A stretch of DNA of 26,755 bases, taken from assembly GCA_964469935.1 (NCBI GenBank), contig CAYXZQ010000028.1, positions 1 through 26,755 on the forward strand, read 5' to 3'. Shown here piece after piece: positions 7,722 through 16,125 of this stretch. The translations under genes and the position numbers were made by a program. Below the pieces are notes generated by a model that worked only from the letters and a program-made list of their open reading frames with translations, did not search any database and was not told where the DNA came from. The stretch's first letter is position 1, and each line of letters starts with the position of its first letter. Origin of the DNA: CAYXZQ01 sp964469935 (GTDB lineage Archaea > Nanobdellota > Nanobdellia > Woesearchaeales > DSVV01).

Positions 7722-7730
7722 TTTATAATA
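7722..7730 (+). promoter_or_regulatory. TATA box for the B12-binding-like radical SAM gene
   Basis: TTTATAATA, just after the CapK-like stop codon, is centred about 27 bases upstream of ATG 7753. It supports that start over the TTG at 7741 and shows that this gene has its own promoter although it follows CapK on the same strand. Confidence 0.55.
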
Positions 7731-7752
7731 CAGCATTGATTTGGTCCATGCA

Positions 7753-9411
7753 ATGGGGCATGCGTTGAAGATGGAAAAGATCGAGAAGATTGCAATATTA
7801 AGGACCCCGAAACCGCCCTCCAGGGCGGATAGGAGGCTAAGCTGCTATTCAGCCCCGCCCTTGGGGATGGCATTGATCGCATCCCTGCTCAGGGAAAATG
7901 GATACAGGGTGCTTCAGGACGACCTGAACATCAAGGTTGCCTATGATGATTTCTTTATGAATGACAAGTTCCCTGTGCATGAGTTTCAAGATTATGAAAA
8001 TGTGATGGAATATCTTAAAGGGGATTCAGACATTCTTGAAAAAGCCCTAGGCAGGATAATATCAAAGACGAAATTGCATGATCCTGACATGATAATGCTA
8101 TCAGCACCGGATATTGTAGGGACTCCGGTCACAGTCAGGCTATTGTTTGCATTATCCAGGTACCTGAAGACAAAATATTCAGTGCCTGTGATTGTGGGCG
8201 GTTCACCCCGCATTATAAAGGCGGCTGAATGGGGGCTGAGGAACAGAATTTTTGATTATATTGTGAATGGGCCGGCAGATAAGGGGGTTCTCATGCTGAT
8301 AAAAGCCATAGAGAATGGCTCTGGATTTGATGAAGTCCCCGGGCTATGCCATATCAGGAACAGGAGGTATCACATGAACCGGGAGGCATTTCCAGACATT
8401 TCGATAATCCCTGACTTTGACGGCCTCCCCATGGAGCTTTACCGCTGGCCTCCTGGAAAGAGGGATAATTCGCTCATGCTTCCGTTCATGTTCTCTTATG
8501 GCTGCCCAAATAACTGCGCATTCTGCTATTCTTCAAAAGATGACAGGAAATGTGGGCTCCTTGACCATAAAGAAGCAGTCAAAAATATAATGTTCCTGTC
8601 GAACAAATATGATACCAGGCAATTCATGTTCCTGAACACCTACTTCAATATCTCAAATGCATACTCGAAGAAATTATGCAGGGAATTGATCCACCAGGAT
8701 GCAGGCATAATGTGGAGCGATTGCGCAAGTGAAAGAGGGATGGACAGAGAATTGATAACTCTTGCGAAGAAGAGCGGCTGTATAAGGTTAGTTTACGGTT
8801 TTGAGACAGGAAGTGCGAGGCTTCAAAGCCTTATCAATAAGAATTTGTCGTTGACCAACCTTTCCCGGGCGTTGAGGCATTCGAACCAGGCAGGCATCTG
8901 GAATGGCATTGAAGTAATTTCAGGCCTCCCGACTGAAAATGATGAGGATATAAGAAGCACGGCAGCATTCCTGAATCAAAATATGGAATATCTGGATGAG
9001 GTGTATATCTCGGAATTCAGGCTGTCGGAAGTGAGCCATCTCGGAAAAACTCCTGAAAGATTCTCAATAACCAATATCAGGTTCCGAAAAGGCCAAGAAT
9101 ACGTGAAAAATATGGAGCATTTCAACTATCTCGGCGGGGAGTTTGATGAGATAAATGGCCTTTCATGGGAAGAAAAAAAGGGACAGATAAGAAACTCAAG
9201 TAAGATTATCAGACAGGTGTGCAAAAGAAAATCCTTTATTTTGAAAAATGACCAATTGAACTACCTATTCTACCTGTATTCCAGGCACAATGACAAAGAA
9301 TCGATAAGGGCTGAGTACAACAGGTATATGACCAAAGAGTATCTTAAGCAATTCATCAATCCCAATTGGCTGGCTTGGAGGGTCAAGAAAAGTCTTCAGC
9401 TGTCTGACTGA
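7753..9411 (+). CDS. radical SAM protein with B12-binding-like N-terminal domain
   Basis: A 552-residue protein. Residues about 10-200 follow the layout of the cobalamin-binding domain of class B radical SAM enzymes: a PPLGMALIASLLRENGYRV helix, DPDMIMLSAPD, then PVIVGGSPR and DYIVNGPAD. The cobalamin-ligand motif DxHxxG is absent, which is common in this class. The radical SAM core starts at Cys251, Cys255 and Cys258 (CPNNCAFC) and contains VYGFETGSARL and GLPTENDED, typical of the MiaB/BchE-like core. The C-terminal 120 residues are helical and unassigned. Such enzymes do methylations, cyclisations or other radical steps. It converges with a second protein of the same architecture, with 21 bases between the stop codons. 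The sequence is more AT-rich than its neighbours. Confidence 0.85.
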   Translation: MGHALKMEKIEKIAILRTPKPPSRADRRLSCYSAPPLGMALIASLLRENGYRVLQDDLNIKVAYDDFFMNDKFPVHEFQDYENVMEYLKGDSDILEKALGRIISKTKLHDPDMIMLSAPDIVGTPVTVRLLFALSRYLKTKYSVPVIVGGSPRIIKAAEWGLRNRIFDYIVNGPADKGVLMLIKAIENGSGFDEVPGLCHIRNRRYHMNREAFPDISIIPDFDGLPMELYRWPPGKRDNSLMLPFMFSYGCPNNCAFCYSSKDDRKCGLLDHKEAVKNIMFLSNKYDTRQFMFLNTYFNISNAYSKKLCRELIHQDAGIMWSDCASERGMDRELITLAKKSGCIRLVYGFETGSARLQSLINKNLSLTNLSRALRHSNQAGIWNGIEVISGLPTENDEDIRSTAAFLNQNMEYLDEVYISEFRLSEVSHLGKTPERFSITNIRFRKGQEYVKNMEHFNYLGGEFDEINGLSWEEKKGQIRNSSKIIRQVCKRKSFILKNDQLNYLFYLYSRHNDKESIRAEYNRYMTKEYLKQFINPNWLAWRVKKSLQLSD

Positions 9412-9432
9412 GCTCGAAAGAGAAACAGCGCG

Positions 9433-10851
9433 TCAGATCCTCATTATCCTCCTGTATCTCCTGGTGTACGAGAAATCATTGAGCCTTCCGGTCCTGTCGA
9501 ACCTTTTCCTGTTCGAGAGCCTGTAATGCCTGGCAATAAAGTCCTTTAGAGCAAGCTCCAGGACCTCTCTCCTGCTCCTTATCCTCTCTATTATCCCGTT
9601 ATCCCTGAACGTGTTCGGGAAATACAGGTCAGAGCTGTCGTGCATCATCGTGTTCGGGTGGAGCCTGAGCTTGTGGAACTCGAAAAAATCGACCCCTGTC
9701 CTGTTTACGAACCTCAATGATGAGACAAAGTCACGGAAGGTCTCGCCGGGCAGGTCGTACATGAGGGTTATCCTCGTCATGATATCCAGGCTGTTGAAAG
9801 TCTTCAGGATGGCCTTCGCCCTGATGATGTCTATCTTCTTTCCTATCCTCTTCTGAAGCCGCTGGTTCGGTGTCTCGATGCCGAATGTCCCGAAGATGCA
9901 GCCTGCTCTAGCTATGCTTGTAGCAAGCCCTATGTCCATGCCTCCTGCCTGGAACATCGCCTGCCAATTGATGCCTGACCTGTTCTTTATCATGGCATCT
10001 GCAAGCCCGGCTATATGTCTTTTGTCGTTGTTGATGCAGCTGTCGAGGAAGATGAAATTCCGTATCCCGAACCTGTCTGAAAACATCTGGATCTCGTCCA
10101 AGGTGTCCTTATGCGGGCGCCTGATTGTGAAGGCACCGCCGTGATAGTTGCAGAACGGGCAGTGATTTCTGCATCCGAAGCTCGATATGATGCCTGTGTA
10201 TGAGAAATACCTGAAGTATGATCTCAGCCTGATCTTTTCGTAGCTGGGCGAAAGCACTTCCTTGATGTCGAAGGTATATGGTCTGATTAACTGTCTGCCC
10301 CCGTCAGCCTTGATGACATTTGGGATGTCATCCTTCCTCCCTTTTATGATGCCAGGTATGCTGTTGTCAGCATAAGACTGGCAGATATAGTCCGTGAATC
10401 CCTTGGAGAGGAAAATGTGCGGGCTGTCTGTCGCTTTCCTCCCCCCGACAATCGTCTTTACATCAGGATTCGCCCTCTTGGCCATCCGCAGTATGTCCAG
10501 CGCAAGCCATGCCTTGTCGCCGTTGATGCCGATGAAATCAGAACCCTTTGCGGCTTTCTCAACTTTTTTTCTTATCCATGACATGTACCTCAGCTTTTCC
10601 CTCTTGTGCCTGGATTTAAGGAAATAATCGACCTTGCTTTTGGGCGTGCTCAGGTAGGAGAGAAACCTGTTATGGTCACTCAGCCCGAACTCATCGATGG
10701 ATATGATGTTCAGGTCGAGGATGTCATACTCGATCCCTGCCTTCTCCAGGACCGCTGCCAGGTATGCCTGCCTTGTCGGGACCCCTGAATGGTTGCCGAG
10801 GTAATCGTTGAAAGAAGCATAGGGCAATTTTACCAATGTTATATGTTTCAT
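9433..10851 (-). CDS. second radical SAM protein with B12-binding-like N-terminal domain
   Basis: A 472-residue protein of the class B radical SAM type. The N-terminal half has the expected pattern (ITLVKLPY, PTRQAYLAAVLEKAGIEYDILDLN, SDFIGINGDK, KTIVGGRKA), and the radical SAM cysteines are Cys227, Cys231 and Cys234 (CRNHCPFC). GTFGIETPNQRLQKRIGKK and TLMYDLPGETFRDF are the usual core strands. The C-terminus is very basic. It shares the architecture, not the close sequence, of the protein encoded at 7753-9411. I take ATG 10851 as the start because the family usually begins directly with the MKITLV-type strand; GTG codons at 10869 and 10863 are possible leaderless alternatives. It is divergent from the ATP-grasp gene across a 75-base promoter region. 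Confidence 0.83.
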   Translation of the reverse strand: MKHITLVKLPYASFNDYLGNHSGVPTRQAYLAAVLEKAGIEYDILDLNIISIDEFGLSDHNRFLSYLSTPKSKVDYFLKSRHKREKLRYMSWIRKKVEKAAKGSDFIGINGDKAWLALDILRMAKRANPDVKTIVGGRKATDSPHIFLSKGFTDYICQSYADNSIPGIIKGRKDDIPNVIKADGGRQLIRPYTFDIKEVLSPSYEKIRLRSYFRYFSYTGIISSFGCRNHCPFCNYHGGAFTIRRPHKDTLDEIQMFSDRFGIRNFIFLDSCINNDKRHIAGLADAMIKNRSGINWQAMFQAGGMDIGLATSIARAGCIFGTFGIETPNQRLQKRIGKKIDIIRAKAILKTFNSLDIMTRITLMYDLPGETFRDFVSSLRFVNRTGVDFFEFHKLRLHPNTMMHDSSDLYFPNTFRDNGIIERIRSRREVLELALKDFIARHYRLSNRKRFDRTGRLNDFSYTRRYRRIMRI

Positions 10852-10885
10852 GTTCAGACCCACTTTCACTCAGAAGTGGATATTA

Positions 10886-10896
10886 GTATAAAAATA
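10886..10896 (-). promoter_or_regulatory. TATA-like region for the second B12-binding-like radical SAM gene
   Basis: Minus-strand TTTTTATACTA would place transcription start near 10866. That gives a leader of about 15 bases to ATG 10851, or a leaderless start on a GTG at 10869 or 10863. It is less clear than the other boxes here. Confidence 0.35.
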
Positions 10897-10898
10897 TT

Positions 10899-10906
10899 TT
10901 TAAATA
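10899..10906 (+). promoter_or_regulatory. TATA box for the ATP-grasp/radical SAM unit
   Basis: TTTAAATA is centred 24-25 bases upstream of ATG 10927. It rules out the longer open frame reaching back to 10789, which would run through the box. Confidence 0.55.
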
Positions 10907-10926
10907 CCTGTAACATATGGACCTGC

Positions 10927-12078
10927 ATGGCTTCGGTTATGATCCTGAACGGGGAGAACAGGGGGGTGCTTGGCATGACGAGGTCATTCGGAAAGAGGGG
11001 CTTTACCGTCTACATCGGCTCGAACAGGGGTCTTGCCCGCACAGCCTACTCGAAATACTGCTGTAAAAGCTTTCAGTATTCTCCTATCCATGCTGATGAG
11101 AACAGGATGCACAGAGCCATACTGGAGCATGTAAGAAGATTCAGGCCGGATGTGCTGTTCCCGTTCCTTTCTGACACAGGATACGTAGTCCTCAAACACC
11201 TCGACGAATACATGAAGCATACCAGGGTGATACCCATGCCAGGGTTTGATAGGTTCGTCCAATTCAACGACAAGGAGAGGCAGATAAAGGAGCTGGAAGG
11301 CATAGGATGCAGTATCCCTGAGACTTATTTCCCTAAAGACCGGCGACAGGTAAAAAAGATATCAAAAGAGCTGGTCTACCCTGTCCTTATAAAACCCAGG
11401 ATATCGTCAGGCGCAAGAGGCATAATCATGGCAGGTTCTCCCGAGGAATTGCTGGAAAAATACAAAGAATCAGAGCCCGGATCAGACCTGAGCCCTGTGT
11501 TTGACACTGCGATGCCGTTCATCCAGGAGTTCGTCGAAGGCGACCTGTTCAACTGCTACGTCCTTTTCAGGGAAGGCAAACACGTCGCTAGCATGGTGAA
11601 CAACTACGTAAGGATGTACCCTCCCACTGTAGGGGGCCAGACAGCGAATGTCACCCTGGAAGATGAAAGGGTCAGGTCAGCAGCGCTAGGGATGTTCGAG
11701 AAGCTCGGGTGGCACGGCCCGGCAAATGCGCTTTTCATCGTCGACAAAAAAGACAGGCTTCCGAAGATAATCGAGATAAACCCCAGATGCTGGGCGACCA
11801 TGGAGAGCTCGATTGCAGCCGGAATCGATTTTCCGTTCATGATGTATCAGATGGCAATGGGCAAAAAAATTACGCCTGTGGAATCCTACAGGCTGAACCA
11901 GGAATTCCGGTGGTTGCTCTTCAGCGAGCTGCTGTATCTCCTGAGAACAGATGACAAGCTCAGGACAATGAGGGAATATTTCAGGTTCTCAGGCGCAGGG
12001 ACCGAGGTGGATTTCAGGGACATAAAACCCCACATGGTCCATCTCTTGGAATTTGTAATGAACAGGCAGGTATTGTGA
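10927..12078 (+). CDS. ATP-grasp ligase (carbamoyl-phosphate-synthase-like)
   Basis: A 383-residue soluble protein. Residues 1-110 form the N-terminal nucleotide-fold domain (MASVMILNGENRGVLGMTRS, DVLFPFLSDTGY). The ATP-grasp fold follows: YPVLIKPRISSGARGI at 151-166 (ATP-binding Lys and Gly-rich loop), QEFVEGD at 200-206 and IIEINPRCWAT at 281-291 (metal-binding Glu and Asn). ATP-grasp enzymes join a carboxylate, through an acyl-phosphate, to an amine or thiol. Members of this subfamily occur in surface-polysaccharide clusters and are rarely characterised; adding an amino acid to a sugar is one possibility. The next gene begins 9 bases after its stop on the same strand, so the two form one unit. 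It is not a real carbamoyl-phosphate synthase, being about a third of that length. Confidence 0.85.
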   Translation: MASVMILNGENRGVLGMTRSFGKRGFTVYIGSNRGLARTAYSKYCCKSFQYSPIHADENRMHRAILEHVRRFRPDVLFPFLSDTGYVVLKHLDEYMKHTRVIPMPGFDRFVQFNDKERQIKELEGIGCSIPETYFPKDRRQVKKISKELVYPVLIKPRISSGARGIIMAGSPEELLEKYKESEPGSDLSPVFDTAMPFIQEFVEGDLFNCYVLFREGKHVASMVNNYVRMYPPTVGGQTANVTLEDERVRSAALGMFEKLGWHGPANALFIVDKKDRLPKIIEINPRCWATMESSIAAGIDFPFMMYQMAMGKKITPVESYRLNQEFRWLLFSELLYLLRTDDKLRTMREYFRFSGAGTEVDFRDIKPHMVHLLEFVMNRQVL

Positions 12079-12087
12079 GAATTGCAG

Positions 12088-13005
12088 ATGGCAAGGCAGG
12101 CAAAGATAAGGAAAGCTGTGTTTGAGCTTACCAACAGGTGCAATCTCAGGTGCAGGATGTGCGACATCTGGGAGCAGGAGCCCAAGGCAGACTTCTCTCC
12201 AGCCATCTTTGAAAACATACTCGGGAACGGATCATTGAGCAGGTTGAAGAGCATGTCTTTTACCGGGGGCGAGCCTTTCCTTCTGAAGAATCTTGGAGCA
12301 TACTACGGTATGACGCGGAAATATCTTCCGAAAGCAGACATCAACATCAGCACGAACGGGTTCGATACAAAGAGTATCATCAATTTCCTTGAGAATGCAG
12401 ACCAGAGGAAGACTTCTGTCACAATCAGCTTTGACGGCATCCATTCTCATGACAGGATCAGGGGAAGACCCGGCTCAAAGGAAAATTTGATGGATACAGC
12501 CCGATCGATAAGGGGGCAGTTTCCTGATGTCGCACTGGGACTGAAATTCACCATCACGCCCTGGAACAGGTCTGAGATACTTGAAACCGCTGAATACGCA
12601 GATGAACAAGGATTTGAATTCTATGTCAAGATGATCGATGAGCTCAGGAATTACACGAACAGGAACAGGCCGATGGATATCAAAGGCATGCTTGACGGCG
12701 ATGGGGTGAAAATGATATCAGGACAGCTGATCGAAATGAACAAAAGAAAGCTCTCAGACAATCCCAAGCACGTCAAATACATCATCAGGTATCTAAGGGC
12801 CGGGAGCAAAAGATGCGGTTGGTCGAAAAAAAAGATATTCGTCAGGCATGACGGGGAAGTCTTCCTGTGCAGGAAGAAGCAGAGCATAGGGAATCTTGGT
12901 AACCGCAGACTTCATGAGCTACTGGATTCAGATGAACACGCTTCTGTCAGGAAGGCGATGAGGGACTGCAAGGAAAGCTACTGCATGGAATATTCTAATG
13001 ACTGA
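12088..13005 (+). CDS. radical SAM protein with C-terminal twitch/SPASM-like cysteines
   Basis: A 305-residue radical SAM enzyme. Cys18, Cys22 and Cys25 (TNRCNLRCRMC) bind the SAM cluster, MSFTGGEP follows near residue 57, and ISTNGF and TISFDGIH are the usual core strands. Near the C-terminus RCGWSKKKIFVRHDGEVFLC, KESYC and nearby residues give a short SPASM-like cysteine set, with fewer cysteines than the protein encoded at 4192. It starts 9 bases after the ATP-grasp stop. A TTG at 12082 is possible, but ATG 12088 has a weak GTGAG motif 8 bases upstream. Its stop lies 12 bases from that of the convergent aminotransferase. The substrate is unknown; cooperation with the ATP-grasp enzyme is inferred from the operon. 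Confidence 0.85.
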   Translation: MARQAKIRKAVFELTNRCNLRCRMCDIWEQEPKADFSPAIFENILGNGSLSRLKSMSFTGGEPFLLKNLGAYYGMTRKYLPKADINISTNGFDTKSIINFLENADQRKTSVTISFDGIHSHDRIRGRPGSKENLMDTARSIRGQFPDVALGLKFTITPWNRSEILETAEYADEQGFEFYVKMIDELRNYTNRNRPMDIKGMLDGDGVKMISGQLIEMNKRKLSDNPKHVKYIIRYLRAGSKRCGWSKKKIFVRHDGEVFLCRKKQSIGNLGNRRLHELLDSDEHASVRKAMRDCKESYCMEYSND

Positions 13006-13017
13006 ATGGCCAGGGGT

Positions 13018-14118
13018 TCAGAAGAATTTCCTGATATTCTCTATCACATATCCTGACTCGTCATCAGATAAGAACGGGCTAATCGGCAGGGAGAGGACTT
13101 CGGAGCTTGCCTTTTCGCTTGAAGGGAGATCTCCTTTTCTGTAACCCAGGCTCCTGTAAGTCCTGCTCAAATGCACAGGCAATGGATAATGCACATCGGT
13201 CTCAATTCCATGCCTTGCAAGATATTTCTTCAGCCTGTCCCTCTTATCGGTCCTGACTACGTAATCCCTGAAGACGTGATAAGCCTTCCTGTCGACGACA
13301 GGCACTTCCACAGGCAGGCCTTCAAGCGCTTCTGAATATTTTCTTGCTGCCTCCCTCCTCTTTTCAGTCCAGCTATTGAGGTATTTCATCCGACTTTTTA
13401 TGAACGCGATCTCAATCCAGTCAAGGTAGGCAGGTGTCCGCAGGCTTTTCAGGAGCAGAGGGTCGTTCGATGCTGGGTTCCTCAGTATCTCAATATCTTT
13501 GTGCAATCCCTTGTTTTTCGTAATCACCATGCCCCCGTTGCTTATGCCTCCCAGCCCCTTGCTCGGGAAGAAGCTGTAGCATGCGGAATCGCTGTATGTT
13601 CCCGGGAGCTTGTCATCGTATCTCGCCAGGTGCGCGTGGCAGGCATCCTCGATTACAAAAAGCCCGTGCTTGTCAGCGATTTTTTTGATTTTTGCAACAT
13701 CCGCCATCTGGCCGTAGAGATGGACAGGCAAAATCGCCCTGGTGTTTTCAGTGATGCTGTCCTCGATCTTTTCGATGTCCATGAGCATGGTATCCTTGTC
13801 GATGTCTACCAGGACAGGACTTGCGCCTGTGTTGGATATCGAAAGGAGAGTCGCTATGAAGGTGTTCGGGACTGTTATCACCTCGTCGCCCTTGCCTATT
13901 CCAAGTCCTGCCAGGGAGAGCTGGAGCGCAGCAGTCCCGCTCGAAAGGCCAGCTGCATATCCTTTTCCAAGGACCTTCCCTATTCTTTTTTCGTTTTCGT
14001 ACTGATATTTGAAGAGCTCTGCATCAGAATCCAGGGACAGGATGCGGTCCATCTCCTTATTGATTGCGGGGCGCAGAAATTCATTCATCCTGGCGTAATT
14101 GTTGAATGACACCCTCAT
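13018..14118 (-). CDS. DegT/DnrJ/EryC1/StrS-type sugar aminotransferase
   Basis: A PLP-dependent aminotransferase of 366 residues, the usual length of the family that converts keto-sugars bound to a nucleotide into amino-sugars. Visible features are GLSSGTAALQLSL at about 57-69 (phosphate-binding), ENTRAILPVHLYGQMAD at 124-140, the cofactor Asp158 in EDACHAH, and the Schiff-base Lys187 in YSFFPSKGLGG. The C-terminal GIETDVHYPLPVHLS loop is typical of the sugar-binding part. No dehydratase or epimerase that would make its keto-sugar substrate is in this window. It is transcribed alone, divergent from the glycosyltransferase at 14169 with which it appears to share a promoter box. A leaderless ATG fits at 14118. 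Confidence 0.93.
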   Translation of the reverse strand: MRVSFNNYARMNEFLRPAINKEMDRILSLDSDAELFKYQYENEKRIGKVLGKGYAAGLSSGTAALQLSLAGLGIGKGDEVITVPNTFIATLLSISNTGASPVLVDIDKDTMLMDIEKIEDSITENTRAILPVHLYGQMADVAKIKKIADKHGLFVIEDACHAHLARYDDKLPGTYSDSACYSFFPSKGLGGISNGGMVITKNKGLHKDIEILRNPASNDPLLLKSLRTPAYLDWIEIAFIKSRMKYLNSWTEKRREAARKYSEALEGLPVEVPVVDRKAYHVFRDYVVRTDKRDRLKKYLARHGIETDVHYPLPVHLSRTYRSLGYRKGDLPSSEKASSEVLSLPISPFLSDDESGYVIENIRKFF

Positions 14119-14140
14119 AATCAGGATAAATCAGAAGAAA

Positions 14141-14148
14141 TATAAATA
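14141..14148. promoter_or_regulatory. shared bidirectional TATA box
   Basis: TATAAATA on the plus strand reads TATTTATA on the minus strand. Its centre is 24-25 bases from ATG 14169 on the right and 26-27 bases from ATG 14118 on the left, the leaderless spacing on both sides. No other TATA-like run lies between the two start codons, so one TBP site probably serves both genes. Confidence 0.55.
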
Positions 14149-14168
14149 GATTCTCATTAATGATATTC

Positions 14169-14990
14169 ATGTCACGGCCTTTTGTGAGCGTTGTTGTTCC
14201 TGTACTGAATTCTGAGAAGATCATAGGCCCTTGCATCGAATCGCTCATGAGCCAGGACTATCCGAGAAATAAATATGAGATAATCGCTGTCGACAACGGC
14301 TCGACAGATGATACGCTGGCAAGGCTTGAGAGATTCGGAAATAAGATAAGCATCCTGCATGAGCCCCGGAAAGGATCTTACCGTGCGAGGAACACGGGCA
14401 TTTCAGGCTCGAGAGGGGACCTGATACTCTTCATTGATTCAGACTGCCTTGCCGATCCGGACTGGATGAAGAACCTTGTCTCCGCCTTCCTGGACAGGAA
14501 TGTCAAGCTTGCAGGCGGCAGGATAAGGGGGGCCAGGACAGACAGCTTCGTATTGAGGTATTGTGACATGTTCTGCCATGACCAGCAGGGCTATTTCAGG
14601 ACAAATGCTTTTGTCACGTCCAACATGGCTGTAAGGAGAAAAGACCTCTTTGACGTGGGCCTGTTCGACCCGGGACTCATGTCCGGCGGAGACATCGAAC
14701 TCTGCAGGAGGATGATAAGCAGCAGGGATGAGATATCCTATTGTGGCGATGCCGTCGTTTATCATCATTACTCTCCTTCTTTATTCAGCCTGATGAAGAA
14801 GAATTTCGTCTACGGGATATGGAACAAGTTTTGCAGGAATGACGGCGATATCCCGCTGAAATCATGCGGATACGGCAAGGTCTTAAGCAGATATGGCGCG
14901 GCTTTTATGCTCATAAGGCTTCTCCAGGACATCTCTTATCATTCCGGAAAGTATGTCGGGATGATCCAAAGAAGCCTCAGCAGCAGATGA
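14169..14990 (+). CDS. family 2 glycosyltransferase
   Basis: A 273-residue GT-A fold glycosyltransferase. The nucleotide-binding start is VSVVVPVLNSE at 6-16, followed by IIAVDNGSTDDT at 38-49 and the metal-binding DSD at 90-92 in LILFIDSDCLADPDW. GGDIELCRRM further on is the acidic motif near the catalytic base. It has no N-terminal membrane helix and probably works at the inner face, moving a sugar from a nucleotide donor to a lipid-linked glycan. The longer in-frame start at 14160 is possible, but ATG 14169 sits at leaderless distance from the TATA box. It ends 60 bases before the convergent next gene. Confidence 0.9.
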   Translation: MSRPFVSVVVPVLNSEKIIGPCIESLMSQDYPRNKYEIIAVDNGSTDDTLARLERFGNKISILHEPRKGSYRARNTGISGSRGDLILFIDSDCLADPDWMKNLVSAFLDRNVKLAGGRIRGARTDSFVLRYCDMFCHDQQGYFRTNAFVTSNMAVRRKDLFDVGLFDPGLMSGGDIELCRRMISSRDEISYCGDAVVYHHYSPSLFSLMKKNFVYGIWNKFCRNDGDIPLKSCGYGKVLSRYGAAFMLIRLLQDISYHSGKYVGMIQRSLSSR

Positions 14991-15050
14991 ATCACAGGCA
15001 TGAGGCGGTTCTAATTAATAATAAGGTTCAGATGTCTTTCAGGATGTTCA

Positions 15051-15950
15051 TCATTCCATCGCAGCGATGTTCTTCGATGAGATGATCACGGTTGCCTTGT
15101 AGATCTCACCCGCGAGCATCAGGGGGAGATGATAGAGGAATCTTATGGTCTGGCCAGTCCTAACGCATCTCAAAAAGACATATAACAGGTTCGGGCAAAG
15201 CAGATTCAGGACCTTAAATCTCATGAGGATTTTCCCCTGACTTCCATGGGCTGCGTAACCGCCGAGCAAAAATCCTCTTGCAGTCCTTTTCTGGATTGAG
15301 AAGAATTTCCGCAGATCAAGACGATAATCCCATGACCTGTGCGCCACGGCTATGTCCGGGCAGAACAATATCCTCCTGCCTTCTTTAACCAGGCCAAGGT
15401 TGAACAGGGAATCTTCATAACCAGCTGTACCGAGCTCTTCATTGAACCTGAAGCTCCCTATCGATTCTTTCCTGTAAGCGATGTTTGCAGTCGGGATATT
15501 GTTCACGAACCTTTCCTTCCCATAGGGGAACCAGGTGCAGAATATCAGCAGATGCGACGACCATGCGACGTACCTGTCTGTGGGATTGAGTACCGTCCCT
15601 CCCACTGCGTCGGCTCCTGTCCTTGCAAAGGCCTCTTCAAGCTTCATGAGCCAGTCCTTCTCCGGGCTGCAGTCATCATCAGTGAAGGCGATGTATCTTC
15701 CCCGGGCCTCCAGGATGCCCCTGTTCCTTGCCCTGCCGGGACCGGAATGCCTGATCCTGTAATATCTGATGTTCCTGTGTTCTTCGGCGACAGTTCTCAT
15801 GAAGGCATCTGTGCCGTCAACAGACCCGTCATCGATCACGATTATCTCGAACTTTTTCCTGTATTTTTGGTCCAATATGCTTTTAAGACATTGCCAAAGC
15901 CTGTCTTTTCCATTATAAGTAGGTATGACGATTGAAAATTCCATTCTCAT
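15051..15950 (-). CDS. family 2 glycosyltransferase (paralogue A)
   Basis: A 299-residue family 2 glycosyltransferase. FSIVIPTYNGKDR lies at 5-17, VIDDGSVDGT at 38-47, the metal-binding DDD at 91-93 in FTDDDCSPEKDW, and the later GYEDSLFNLGLVKEG carries the acidic ED pair. The C-terminal 60 residues are hydrophobic and may contact the membrane. It is a clear paralogue of the protein encoded at 16956: both share HSGPGRARN, TGADAVGG or SGADAVGG, NPTDRY.AW, IPTAN, LVEEG/LVKEG.ILFCPDI and FF.IQK..A.GFLL.GY. A sulfotransferase-like gene on the other strand lies between the two. Promoter assignment is weak; an AT-rich run at 16004-16016 could serve it with a leader. An ATG at 15944 is an alternative start. 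Confidence 0.9.
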   Translation of the reverse strand: MRMEFSIVIPTYNGKDRLWQCLKSILDQKYRKKFEIIVIDDGSVDGTDAFMRTVAEEHRNIRYYRIRHSGPGRARNRGILEARGRYIAFTDDDCSPEKDWLMKLEEAFARTGADAVGGTVLNPTDRYVAWSSHLLIFCTWFPYGKERFVNNIPTANIAYRKESIGSFRFNEELGTAGYEDSLFNLGLVKEGRRILFCPDIAVAHRSWDYRLDLRKFFSIQKRTARGFLLGGYAAHGSQGKILMRFKVLNLLCPNLLYVFLRCVRTGQTIRFLYHLPLMLAGEIYKATVIISSKNIAAME

Positions 15951-16090
15951 CGTATTTTACTGTTTTTGGCTGAACCCCCTATATTGCAAGACTGGGCATG
16001 CATCTATTTAAATATAACTGTAGAAGACAAATCTGCAGCCAAGATAAGGATTCGATAAAGATCGAATTTAAGATGAGGCAATTCCAAACA

Positions 16091-16100
16091 ATTATATATT
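16091..16100 (+). promoter_or_regulatory. TATA box for the sulfotransferase-like gene
   Basis: ATTATATATT is centred about 30 bases upstream of ATG 16126. It favours that start over the TTG at 16102, which touches the box. Confidence 0.5.
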
Positions 16101-16125
16101 ATTGTCTTATGTGGAAAAAGAATAT

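Noticed and set aside
13501..14109. 202-codon plus-strand open frame opposite the aminotransferase
   Set aside because: The aminotransferase on the other strand has complete family motifs including the PLP lysine; the antisense frame has no domain or start signal.
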